9,804 nucleotides of DNA from Paenibacillaceae bacterium (GCA_020697475.1 JAJFMO010000073.1:1-9804); one strand, 5' to 3'. Shown: positions 1 to 6,403, counted from the first letter of the stretch. A program made the numbers and translations. The notes: generated from the letters alone by a model not told the origin.

Positions 1-1719
1 CGCCGAGCCGGCCGGCGGAGTAAACTCAATGTCCAGCGACTCCTCGTTCCCGGTCGTCCGCGCCAACACCTGCACGCCCTCGAACGGAGGCAGCAGCCCT
101 GACGAGGGAGCCATCATGAACTCCCCGTTGAACTTGAACGGCCCTTTGAAATATCCGCCGCGCGGCAAGAGCAGGATGACCATTTTCCGAGGATGCAGGG
201 CATGAATCTGATACATCACGCCGTAGTTGCCGTCGTCCGTCACCTTCTCTTTGCGCTGCACATCGTACCCCGGGATGAACTGGTCGCTCTCCCCGTCACC
301 GATGATCAGCCGAGACGGCACGTCGAAGCTGCTCGCATCGATATCCCACCGCACATCGGCGGACTCGAACGTCCCGCGCACATTGGCTACATAATCGAGC
401 GGCTTGTAAAGCCCGACAGACACCGGCGTCGAGATCGGATCCATCGCCAGGAAGGAGAACGTCACTTCCCCGTCCGTCTCCACGTCATAGAACGCGTTCA
501 CCCCTTGCCCCGGGTAAAAATCCGGCATCTGCACATAAACGACCGTCCGGTTCGGCGGAACGATCAGCTCATCGGACAACGGATCGCCAATCATAAAATC
601 GACGGACGCCTCATGCCCGATCAAGTTCGCATATTCAGACGGATACACTTCGCCCTTATTCGTCGTCTTCACCGTCACCGGCTTGCCCGTGTTGTTCGTC
701 ACCATAATCGCGAACTGAATCCGCTCGATCATCGTGTTGACGTGGTCGGCGTACAGCCGCGCTTTGCCTTTGACAATATCCCGATACAGAATGCCCTTCT
801 CCGTGATGTCCTCCGGACTGTCGCTGACGATCAGCTTGCGGTCCGAATCATAAGTCACACTGCGCGGGAGCTCGGGCAAATCGTGATAATGCTCCCAGAT
901 GATCCCCCAATCGGCGGGAATGAACGACCCCGGCTCCGCAAAATACAGCGGATACTCAAACTCGCTCGTATACGTGTCATCTGTAATGACAATGTTGCGG
1001 GTATAGACATCACTCTTCAACCCCTTGCCGTCCGCCACCTGCAGCGTCACCGGATACGTCCCCGCCTTGAAGAACGCCTCCTGATTGCCGGTCCACGTGT
1101 AGTCCGCAATCCCCTCGGAGTCGGGGTCATAGCTTAGATCGATATATTTCACCGGTTCGCCGATCCGATAACTCCGCTTCCCAAACGTAAACTTCGCTAC
1201 AGGGCTCGACTGCTTCGTCTTGCTGTCATAGACGCCGTCCGGCCGCTTGACGAAAATAATTTCCGCCCGATTCAACGACGGAGTATATTCATATTTGCCT
1301 CCCATATAGTCGCTTACCCAGCTCAGCTTCACCAAAAGAGTATCATTGCGCATCATGGCCGTCTTGTCCAACGGCACTTTCACTTTGTTGACGTACAAAA
1401 TGTTGTTCGCAATGTCGATCTCCATCTTGAAACCGGGAGTGCTCATCTCCACGCGGGACGTCTTGGCGTTCCAGGCCAGGTCGATCCCCATCGTCTCAGC
1501 CACAAATTTAAGCGGAATAAATACCGTGCCGTTTACCATAAGCGGCGCCTCATCCGCCGTCAGATCGACTTTCTGCGAATTTACGTAAGCCGCCGCTTCC
1601 CCGGGGAACAAATCGACGAAATTCGTCGAAGTCGACACCGCGGATGCCGAAGGAACGATGGCCGATACAGCAAGGAATAACGCCATCAACAGAGCAAGAC
1701 TGATTTTCATCGATTTCAT
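1..1719 (-). CDS. Exported stalk-domain (copper amine oxidase N-terminal-like) and PKD-domain protein, partial
   Basis: The frame stays open from an ATG at 1719 to the window edge, giving 573 residues without the C-terminus. GGGAG lies six bases upstream of the ATG. Residues 1-27 form a Sec signal peptide: Lys near the N-terminus, a hydrophobic core LALLMALFLAV, and cleavage expected after SASA at 27. There is no lipobox Cys. Residues about 40-160 resemble the copper amine oxidase N-terminal-like stalk domain (VNGTVFIPLKFVAETMG, later LLVKLSWVSDYMGG). These modules usually lack the oxidase catalytic part and occur in secreted or wall proteins of Paenibacillaceae. Residues about 172-247 look like a PKD-type beta-sandwich (DPDSEGIADYTW, FKAGTYPVTLQVADGKG). 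Residues 250-573 match nothing I recognise; they look beta-rich and carry no visible active-site motif. A terminator separates the gene from the upstream phosphocarrier gene, so it is probably its own transcription unit. The role is unknown; extracellular binding or scaffolding is an inference. Confidence 0.85.
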   Translation of the reverse strand, partial: MKSMKISLALLMALFLAVSAIVPSASAVSTSTNFVDLFPGEAAAYVNSQKVDLTADEAPLMVNGTVFIPLKFVAETMGIDLAWNAKTSRVEMSTPGFKMEIDIANNILYVNKVKVPLDKTAMMRNDTLLVKLSWVSDYMGGKYEYTPSLNRAEIIFVKRPDGVYDSKTKQSSPVAKFTFGKRSYRIGEPVKYIDLSYDPDSEGIADYTWTGNQEAFFKAGTYPVTLQVADGKGLKSDVYTRNIVITDDTYTSEFEYPLYFAEPGSFIPADWGIIWEHYHDLPELPRSVTYDSDRKLIVSDSPEDITEKGILYRDIVKGKARLYADHVNTMIERIQFAIMVTNNTGKPVTVKTTNKGEVYPSEYANLIGHEASVDFMIGDPLSDELIVPPNRTVVYVQMPDFYPGQGVNAFYDVETDGEVTFSFLAMDPISTPVSVGLYKPLDYVANVRGTFESADVRWDIDASSFDVPSRLIIGDGESDQFIPGYDVQRKEKVTDDGNYGVMYQIHALHPRKMVILLLPRGGYFKGPFKFNGEFMMAPSSGLLPPFEGVQVLARTTGNEESLDIEFTPPAGSA

Positions 1720-1764
1720 ATGACTCTCCCATTCTCTCTCTACATTTTTTTCAAAAATTTTCAC

Positions 1765-1813
1765 AAAAAAGAAACCTGTCCAACATTAGACGCAGCCAAG
1801 CTGAAAAGGTTTC
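1765..1813 (-). promoter_or_regulatory. Structured leader or second terminator-like element (three-way-junction fold followed by T6)
   Basis: On the minus strand GAAACCT (1813-1807) can pair with AGGTTTC (1777-1771). Inside lie two smaller hairpins: CAGC-TTG-GCTG, and GTCTA-ATGT-TGGAC with one G:T pair. Six T residues follow directly (1770-1765). This would fold as a compact three-way junction ending like an intrinsic terminator, about 46 bases before the start codon of the stalk-protein gene. It could be a back-up terminator for the upstream operon, an attenuator in the stalk-gene leader, or chance. The inner stems are short. It matches no riboswitch class I know. Confidence 0.4.
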
Positions 1814-1819
1814 AGGCAA

Positions 1820-1855
1820 TATAATAAAAGAAGCTCCCCGCCAGGGAAGCCTCTT
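1820..1855 (-). terminator. Intrinsic terminator after the HPr/Crh-family gene
   Basis: On the minus strand AAGAGGCTTCCC (1855-1844) pairs with GGGGAGCTTCTT (1839-1828) around a TGGC loop. The stem is 12 base pairs with two G:T pairs and is followed by the T-rich run TTATTATA. It begins one base after the TAA of the HPr/Crh-family gene and closes the glucokinase-to-Crh cluster. Confidence 0.85.
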
Positions 1856-1856
1856 C

Positions 1857-2126
1857 TTATTGGTTCTCCAATTCTTCCTTGCTAACCAGAGCGGCTAAAG
1901 CGATTACAGCCTGTTCCGCGTCCGAACCTTCCGCACTTATGATAACCTCAGTGCCTGTGCTAATCGCCAGACTCATGATTCCCATGATACTCTTGGCGTT
2001 CACTTTCTTCTCATCCTTCTCCACAAACACTTCGGACGAGAATTTATTCGCTTCTTGAACGAACAATGCAGCCGGTCTGGCATGCAAGCCCGTCTTCAAC
2101 TTGACAACTACCGGGCGTTTCGCCAT
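1857..2126 (-). CDS. crh: HPr-family phosphocarrier protein at the Crh locus
   Basis: This 89-residue cytoplasmic protein has the normal HPr/Crh length. Its sequence is closest to Crh as I recall it from B. subtilis: TGLHARPAALFVQEANKF at 12-29 and KKVNAKSIMGIMSLAISTGTE from 40. Ser46, the HPr kinase/phosphorylase target, is present. Phospho-Ser46 HPr or Crh acts as corepressor of CcpA in carbon catabolite repression. Residue 15 is His, the PEP:PTS phosphorylation site, where B. subtilis Crh has Gln. The protein may therefore combine Crh-type regulation with PTS phosphotransfer, or be an HPr that occupies the crh locus. The ATG at 2126 is chosen because homology starts there, a G-rich Shine-Dalgarno region lies 10-15 bases upstream, and a -10 box at 2166-2161 would start the transcript near 2154. 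It lies just after whiA and before a terminator. The family is certain; calling it crh rests on position and similarity. Confidence 0.9.
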   Translation of the reverse strand: MAKRPVVVKLKTGLHARPAALFVQEANKFSSEVFVEKDEKKVNAKSIMGIMSLAISTGTEVIISAEGSDAEQAVIALAALVSKEELENQ

Positions 2127-2160
2127 CAAACCTAACCCCCCTAAACCATATTCCACACCA

Positions 2161-2169
2161 ATTATATCA
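2161..2169 (-). promoter_or_regulatory. Extended -10 promoter candidate for the HPr/Crh-family gene
   Basis: The 60-base gap between whiA and the phosphocarrier gene contains TGATATAAT on the minus strand, a perfect TATAAT with a TGn extension. The hexamer 17 bases upstream (TAGTTT) is a poor -35 box. Transcription would start near 2154, about 28 bases before the ATG. This would let the phosphocarrier be made independently of the upstream operon. It is a sequence match only. Confidence 0.5.
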
Positions 2170-2186
2170 CTATTCCCTTAACGAAA

Positions 2187-3122
2187 CTAGGGGCGAAAAC
2201 GGCGAATTTTCTCAGCCATTTCGTCGATTTTACGCAGCCGGTGGTTGACTCCGGACTTGCTGACCGACTCCTTCAGCATGTCTCCGACTTCCTTCAAATT
2301 CAAGTCCGGATAGCGCATCCGTACCTCGGCCACCTCGCGCAGCTTGTCCGGCAGGTTAGCCAAGCCGATCTCGCGGTCGAGCAGCCGAATGTTGTCGATC
2401 TGCCGCACCGCCGCGCCGATCGTCTTATTCAGGTTGGCCGTCTCGCAGTTCACGATGCGGTTCACCGAATTGCGCAAATCCTTCATAATTCTCACATCTT
2501 CAAAATGCAGCAAAGCCTGGTGAGCGCCGATCAAATTCAAAAATTCAATAATTTTCTCGCCTTCCTTGAGGTAGAAGATGTACCCCTTCTTCCGCTCAAT
2601 GGAACGCGCATTCAAGTCGAAATAGTTGGCCAGCTCGCACAGCGCCTGCGCTTGCTCCTCGTACATCGAAGGAATTTCCAAATGGTAAGACGACCCTTCC
2701 GGGCTGTTCACCGACCCTCCCGCGAGGAACGCCCCACGCAAATAAGCGCGCTTGCAGCAATTTTTGTGAATGATTCGGCTGTCGATGCCGGGCGTGAACT
2801 GGAAGCCTTCCTTCACAATACACAGTTTGGACAGAATCTCCTGAACCCTCGTCGGCAACCGCACGATATAGACGTTGTTTTTCTTCAACCTCATCTTTTT
2901 GCGAACTAACAATTCCGTATGAACCTGAAAGCAATTTTTGATCAAAATGTAAATGCGTCTGGCGATCGCCGCATTCTCTGTGGAAATATCGAGAATGACG
3001 CGCTGGCTGGACACCTGAACGCTTCCGTTCATGCGGATCAGCGCCGCGAGCTCCGCCTTCTGGCAACAGCTCTCGGCTTCGACCATCGTCAGTTCTTTCT
3101 TCGTCTGCGCCGCAAAGGACAA
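2187..3122 (-). CDS. whiA: WhiA, DNA-binding sporulation/cell-division regulator
   Basis: The product has 311 residues, the usual WhiA length. WhiA is needed for sporulation septation in Streptomyces and influences division and chromosome segregation in B. subtilis (YvcL). Domains in order: the N-terminal WhiA domain (MSFAAQTKKELT, then AELAALIRMNGSV), a degenerate LAGLIDADG fold (LRGAFLAGGSVNSPEGS at 128-144, without the catalytic acidic residues of homing endonucleases), and a C-terminal helix-turn-helix at about 258-300 (REVAEVRMRYPDLNLKEVGDML, SKSGVNHRLRKI). The start is TTG, preceded by GAGGTGAG (3135-3128) and a five-base spacer. The TGA of yvcK lies inside that Shine-Dalgarno, which suggests translational coupling. 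The gene belongs to the rapZ-yvcK-whiA block conserved across Bacillota and Actinobacteria. Confidence 0.96.
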   Translation of the reverse strand: MSFAAQTKKELTMVEAESCCQKAELAALIRMNGSVQVSSQRVILDISTENAAIARRIYILIKNCFQVHTELLVRKKMRLKKNNVYIVRLPTRVQEILSKLCIVKEGFQFTPGIDSRIIHKNCCKRAYLRGAFLAGGSVNSPEGSSYHLEIPSMYEEQAQALCELANYFDLNARSIERKKGYIFYLKEGEKIIEFLNLIGAHQALLHFEDVRIMKDLRNSVNRIVNCETANLNKTIGAAVRQIDNIRLLDREIGLANLPDKLREVAEVRMRYPDLNLKEVGDMLKESVSKSGVNHRLRKIDEMAEKIRRFRP

Positions 3123-3127
3123 GGGAA

Positions 3128-3135
3128 CTCACCTC
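3128..3135 (-). promoter_or_regulatory. Ribosome binding site of whiA overlapping the yvcK stop codon
   Basis: GAGGTGAG lies five bases before the TTG start at 3122. The TGA of yvcK (3131-3129) is contained in it. This site fixes the start at TTG rather than a later codon and implies that ribosomes finishing yvcK can reload on whiA. Confidence 0.8.
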
Positions 3136-4115
3136 TTCTTTTCCTTCCAGCCCTCCACCAATTGCGTGATGTGTCGGCTCAACTTCCCGGTATCGTGCCT
3201 GAGATAAGTACGGAATAAGACCAATTGATCGGCGATGACCTGAACCCCTAACTTCGTCACTTCATCCAAATCGAGCGCTACCGGCTGCGCTCCCTTCTCG
3301 GCGTACATCTCCTGCACTTCGCGCGGAATGTCCCCGTTGTTCACAATCACATAATCAAAAAACTGACGGTTCACATGGCGATAGACGGCTGACAGGTGGT
3401 CGTTGACCGAATACCCATCCGTCTCTCCCGGTTGAGTCATCACGTTGCATATGAAAATTTTTAGCGCATGGGAGTCGGCAATCGCCGCCTGAAGCCCCGG
3501 TACGAGCAAATTCGGCATAATGCTGGTGTACAAGCTGCCCGGCCCGACGAGAATGGCGTCCGCTTGCCCGATCGCCTCCACGGCTTCCTCCAGCGGCGAG
3601 ACATCTTCAGGTTCGATAAACACCCGCTTGATTCGCTTGCCCGCCTTCGGAATATTCGATTCTCCGGACACGAACGTGCCGTCTTCCATTTCGGCATTCA
3701 GCGCGATCATGTGGTCGGTAGCCGGCAGTACTCTGCCTCGCACGGCCAATACTCGGCTGAGCTCGCGAATGCCGGTTACAAAGTCACCGGTAATATCCTT
3801 CATTGCCGCCAATATCAGGTTGCCCAAACTGTGCCCGGCCAAACCCGCGCCGTTCTTAAATCGATATTGCAGCATCAGCGCAAGCAACGGTTCCACATCG
3901 GCCAAGGCGATCAGCACGTTGCGGATATCCCCGGGAGGCGGAATTTGCAATTCCGAACGGAGCACGCCGGAGCTGCCTCCGTCATCCGCGACCGTTACAA
4001 TCGCCGTAATATCCAGCGGTTGTTCCTTCAATCCCCTGAGCATCACCGAAAGTCCCGTCCCGCCGCCGATGACTACGATCTTAGGATTGTTCTTCTTCCG
4101 GCGGTTTCCTGCCAT
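3129..4115 (-). CDS. yvcK: Gluconeogenesis factor YvcK/GlmR family protein (CofD-like)
   Basis: The product has 328 residues and a CofD/YvcK Rossmann-like fold. In B. subtilis this protein is required for growth on gluconeogenic carbon sources and for cell shape, binds UDP-GlcNAc, and stimulates GlmS to feed peptidoglycan synthesis (hence GlmR). Family motifs are intact: GGGTGLS at 18-23, TVADDGGSSG at 41-50, PGDIRN at 61-66, GHSLGNL at 94-100, GPGSLYTSI at 191-199 and NVMTQPGETDGY from 224. The ATG at 4115 follows AGGGGTGAGG and lies 15 bases after the rapZ stop. It is cotranscribed with rapZ and whiA. The basic N-terminus (NRRKKN) and C-terminus (KEKKR) contain no signal or membrane segment, so the protein is cytoplasmic. 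Confidence 0.97.
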   Translation of the reverse strand: MAGNRRKKNNPKIVVIGGGTGLSVMLRGLKEQPLDITAIVTVADDGGSSGVLRSELQIPPPGDIRNVLIALADVEPLLALMLQYRFKNGAGLAGHSLGNLILAAMKDITGDFVTGIRELSRVLAVRGRVLPATDHMIALNAEMEDGTFVSGESNIPKAGKRIKRVFIEPEDVSPLEEAVEAIGQADAILVGPGSLYTSIMPNLLVPGLQAAIADSHALKIFICNVMTQPGETDGYSVNDHLSAVYRHVNRQFFDYVIVNNGDIPREVQEMYAEKGAQPVALDLDEVTKLGVQVIADQLVLFRTYLRHDTGKLSRHITQLVEGWKEKKR

Positions 4116-4130
4116 TCCCTCACCCCTGAT

Positions 4131-5021
4131 TCATCGATCGCGCTCGGCATCCCGATGGTTGACCTTCACGATCTCATCCTCGCCGTTAGTCAGCATTTTG
4201 CCCAAGTATTCGGCCACTGACACCGAGCGATGCTTGCCCCCGGTGCATCCTATGCCGACAACCACTTGGCTCTTGCCCTCTTTCTTATATTGCGGGACCA
4301 GGAATTGCAATAGGTCAAGCAGCTTGCCCAAAAATTGCTGAGTCTCGTTCCATTTCATCACGTAATCGTACACTTCCGGATCCTGGCCGGTCTGTGGCCG
4401 CAGATGGTCGATATAATGCGGATTTGGTAAAAAGCGTACGTCAAAAATCAAGTCCGCGTCAATCGGCACCCCGTACTTAAAGCCAAATGAAATGACGTTG
4501 ATGGCGATTCGCCCCTGCTCAATGTCGGTAAATCGCGAGGCGATCTGCGCTTTCAGCTGGGCAGGCTTCAGTTGGCTCGTATCGATAATCTGGCTGGCTA
4601 GCCCTTTCAATTCCTCCAACAGCTTGCGCTCTTGCAGGATGCCTTCGAGCGGCGCATCCTCCGGAGCAAGTGGGTGCCGCCGGCGGCTTTCCTTGTACCG
4701 CTGAACGAGGATGGAATCCGTCGCATCGAGAAATAAAATTTCGTACGTTAACGTGAAATTTTCGCGAATGTCGCGGAGCGACTCCGACAGCGCAGTGAAA
4801 AATTCCCTCCCACGCAAATCGATGACGAGCGCCACTTTGCCGATCTTGCCTTTGGACTGCTCAATTAATTCGGCGAATTTCGGAATCAGCACGGGAGGCA
4901 GGTTGTCGACGCAGAAAAACCCGAGGTCTTCCAAGCTCTGGACGGCAATCGTCTTGCCGGCTCCCGACATCCCTGTAATGATAACGAGTTTTGCCGCAGC
5001 ATTCTGTTTCACCACCTGCAT
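4131..5021 (-). CDS. rapZ: RapZ/YvcJ-family nucleotide-binding protein
   Basis: The product has 296 residues, close to the family length of about 285-295. Walker A GMSGAGKT is at 17-24, FFCVDNLPP at 35-43, a Walker B-like strand ALVIDLRGREF at 64-74, the family signature RFLPNPHYI at 196-204, and GCTGGKHRSV at 258-267 in the C-terminal domain. In E. coli RapZ binds GlcN-6-P and directs decay of the GlmZ RNA. The B. subtilis homologue YvcJ hydrolyses GTP and affects competence, so the RNA-adapter role should not be assumed here. The start is uncertain: GGGAGGTG ends one base before the ATG at 5021, which is too close, so the in-frame GTG at 5015 or 5012 may be used instead and would remove two or three residues. 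The gene lies 37 bases after the glucokinase stop with no terminator between. Confidence 0.96.
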   Translation of the reverse strand: MQVVKQNAAAKLVIITGMSGAGKTIAVQSLEDLGFFCVDNLPPVLIPKFAELIEQSKGKIGKVALVIDLRGREFFTALSESLRDIRENFTLTYEILFLDATDSILVQRYKESRRRHPLAPEDAPLEGILQERKLLEELKGLASQIIDTSQLKPAQLKAQIASRFTDIEQGRIAINVISFGFKYGVPIDADLIFDVRFLPNPHYIDHLRPQTGQDPEVYDYVMKWNETQQFLGKLLDLLQFLVPQYKKEGKSQVVVGIGCTGGKHRSVSVAEYLGKMLTNGEDEIVKVNHRDAERDR

Positions 5022-5022
5022 A

Positions 5023-5030
5023 CACCTCCC
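5023..5030 (-). promoter_or_regulatory. Ribosome binding site of rapZ with unusual spacing
   Basis: GGGAGGTG is a strong Shine-Dalgarno match, but only one base separates it from the ATG at 5021. The GTG codons at 5015 and 5012 lie 9 and 12 bases after GGAGG and so fit better. The site therefore argues for a GTG start. Confidence 0.6.
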
Positions 5031-5058
5031 GAGACGTCTATCGACCTGGCAACAATGG

Positions 5059-6006
5059 TTAATGCAAATTCAAACCGGCCGCGCCGACTACCCCGGCGTC
5101 GTTGCCCAATTGGGCCGGTACGATATCGACTTGCTCTTGCGCCGCTTCCTGCGTGAATTGGCGGAAGTAATCACGGATCGGCTGGAACAGGATATCTCCC
5201 GCCCGAGACACACCGCCGCCCAAAATAAAGCGCTGCGGATTAATGACGACGGCCAATAGCGCCATCGATTTGCCAAGGTAAAGCGCCGCGCGGTCGATGA
5301 TGCGCAAGGACACTTCGTCGCCGGCTTTGGCTGCGTCGAAGACGTCCTTCGCGGCGATCTGCGCCACGTCAGCCAATGAGGTGACGTCGCCGCGCTTAAC
5401 GGCGTCGTTCGCCATGCGAATGATGCCGGTCGCAGACGATACCGTCTCCAGGCAACCCATCTTGCCGCAGCCGCACTTGATCGCTTCAAGATCGGGCACA
5501 ACGGCCATGTGACCCAGCTCGCCGGCCATCCCTTTGAACCCTTGGTAGATCCGGCTCTTTATAATAATACCGCCGCCCACTCCCGTGCCGAGCGTGTAGC
5601 ATACAACGTTCGGAATGCCCGCACCCGCGCCGCTCCATGCTTCGCCCAGCGCTGCGACGTTCGCATCGTTGTCGATCGCGACCGCTTTGTTCAGCTTCTC
5701 TTCAAGTATCTGCTTCACCGGCACGTTGCGCCAGCCCAAGTTCGGCGACAGCTTGATGAATCCTTCCGGAATATCCATAAAGCCGGGGATCCCCAATCCG
5801 ATTCCGGCGACTTGCTCCCAGTTGTATGACGAATCGCTCACCAATTTGCGTACGTAATCTGCAATCTTCTCCAGCACGAAATCCGAACCGTTCTCTGCGC
5901 CTGTAGGCCCTTCGAACGTATGCATCAACCGACCTTGCTCGTTGCAAATCCCGGTCTTGATCGTGGTTCCGCCCAGATCCACACCGACGTATATTTTTTC
6001 CGACAT
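5059..6006 (-). CDS. glcK: ROK-family glucokinase
   Basis: The product has 315 residues, the length of Bacillota GlcK enzymes, which phosphorylate glucose with ATP to glucose-6-phosphate in the cytoplasm. The phosphate-binding loop DLGGTTIK is at 10-17, the catalytic region IDNDANVAALGE at 111-122, the ATP-binding LGTGVGGG at 139-146, and ELGHM at 163-167. The ROK zinc motif CGCGKMGCLE at 178-187 is complete, with Cys178, Cys180, Cys185 and the upstream His166. The ATG at 6006 follows GAGGTGA with a seven-base spacer. It is the first gene of the cluster that continues into rapZ, yvcK and whiA, and it occupies the place of the Nudix gene yvcI in B. subtilis. ROK proteins can also act on fructose, mannose or N-acetyl sugars; glucose is the likeliest substrate from the overall GlcK-like sequence. 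Confidence 0.93.
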   Translation of the reverse strand: MSEKIYVGVDLGGTTIKTGICNEQGRLMHTFEGPTGAENGSDFVLEKIADYVRKLVSDSSYNWEQVAGIGLGIPGFMDIPEGFIKLSPNLGWRNVPVKQILEEKLNKAVAIDNDANVAALGEAWSGAGAGIPNVVCYTLGTGVGGGIIIKSRIYQGFKGMAGELGHMAVVPDLEAIKCGCGKMGCLETVSSATGIIRMANDAVKRGDVTSLADVAQIAAKDVFDAAKAGDEVSLRIIDRAALYLGKSMALLAVVINPQRFILGGGVSRAGDILFQPIRDYFRQFTQEAAQEQVDIVPAQLGNDAGVVGAAGLNLH

Positions 6007-6026
6007 GAATACGTCACCTCGAACCC

Positions 6027-6032
6027 ATTATA
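6027..6032 (-). promoter_or_regulatory. Candidate -10 box upstream of the glucokinase gene
   Basis: TATAAT on the minus strand lies 20 bases before the glucokinase ATG. No good -35 hexamer stands 16-18 bases upstream (TTATAG or CTTATA), and no TGn extension is present. Transcription would start near 6020, leaving a leader so short that it holds little beyond the Shine-Dalgarno. This could be the promoter of the glucokinase-rapZ-yvcK-whiA operon. Confidence 0.4.
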
Positions 6033-6213
6033 ATAAGTATCCTCCCAACTATAAGCCAACCCCGGGCGGAAGGTCAAGACAAACAAATGGCAGCAACCCG
6101 AAGCACCACACCCACATCGACTGCGGTTGTATAAGAAACTTCAAATAGACTGTCGTTCACAGGCGGAATGGTCGTCATCCCGACAACGTTCGAAACCACC
6201 GGGGACTGAACGC

Positions 6214-6267
6214 GCTAACTATGGCAAATAATTAGCTAGTTGCGGTAACCAAATCTATTTGCGGTAA
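6214..6267. repeat. Short direct and inverted repeats built on TTGCGGTAA
   Basis: TTGCGGTAA occurs twice in the same direction, at 6240-6248 and 6259-6267. GCAAATA (6224-6230) is inverted as TATTTGC (6256-6262). GCTAA (6214-6218) is inverted as TTAGC (6232-6236). The cluster could be a remnant of a dispersed intergenic repeat or an operator-like region, although it lies over 200 bases from the glucokinase start. Confidence 0.55.
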
Positions 6268-6337
6268 ATGTGGCAGACGGGAGCGATCCGGTTCGGGGAA
6301 TCCACGTTGCATGAAGGTTTAAACTAACTTAACGCTT

Positions 6338-6403
6338 TTTCGAGCTCTTATTTGATGGGAACCATGGGGGAGGCAGCAAATAAGGTTGTTTCGAGCCCTT
6401 ATT
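6338..6403. repeat. Direct repeat TTTCGAGCYCTTATT, two copies
   Basis: TTTCGAGCTCTTATT at 6338-6352 and TTTCGAGCCCTTATT at 6389-6403 match at 14 of 15 positions. CTTATTTG (6347-6354) is also inverted perfectly as CAAATAAG (6377-6384). AATAAGG (6379-6385) is inverted as CCTTATT (6397-6403). The copies can therefore pair in alternative ways. Confidence 0.6.

Noticed and set aside
193..1137. Long plus-strand open frame of 314 codons
   Set aside because: It lies antisense to the stalk/PKD protein gene, is rich in Arg and His typical of a shadow frame in GC-rich sequence, and resembles no protein family. The minus strand carries a signal peptide and known domains.
1765..1813. Self-cleaving hammerhead ribozyme at the three-way junction
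   Set aside because: The required CUGANGA and GAAA core segments are not placed around the junction.
2127..2156. Upstream GTG start extending the phosphocarrier by ten residues
   Set aside because: The extension (EYGLGGLGL) is not part of the HPr/Crh family and is translated Shine-Dalgarno sequence. It would begin at or before the predicted transcript start.
2690..2740. LAGLIDADG-like motif in whiA suggesting a homing endonuclease or intein
   Set aside because: WhiA proteins normally carry a degenerate LAGLIDADG fold. The catalytic acidic residues are replaced (LAGGSV) and the gene is otherwise uninterrupted.
2241..2909. Plus-strand open frame of 222 codons opposite whiA
   Set aside because: It is a shadow frame: the minus strand encodes an intact WhiA with all domains, and the plus frame has no convincing ribosome binding site or recognisable product.
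3468..4341. Overlapping plus-strand open frames opposite yvcK and rapZ
   Set aside because: Both are antisense to strongly conserved genes and show no family motifs.
6240..6267. CRISPR-like direct repeats TTGCGGTAA
   Set aside because: Only two 9-base copies exist, with a 10-base gap and no cas genes, far below a CRISPR array.
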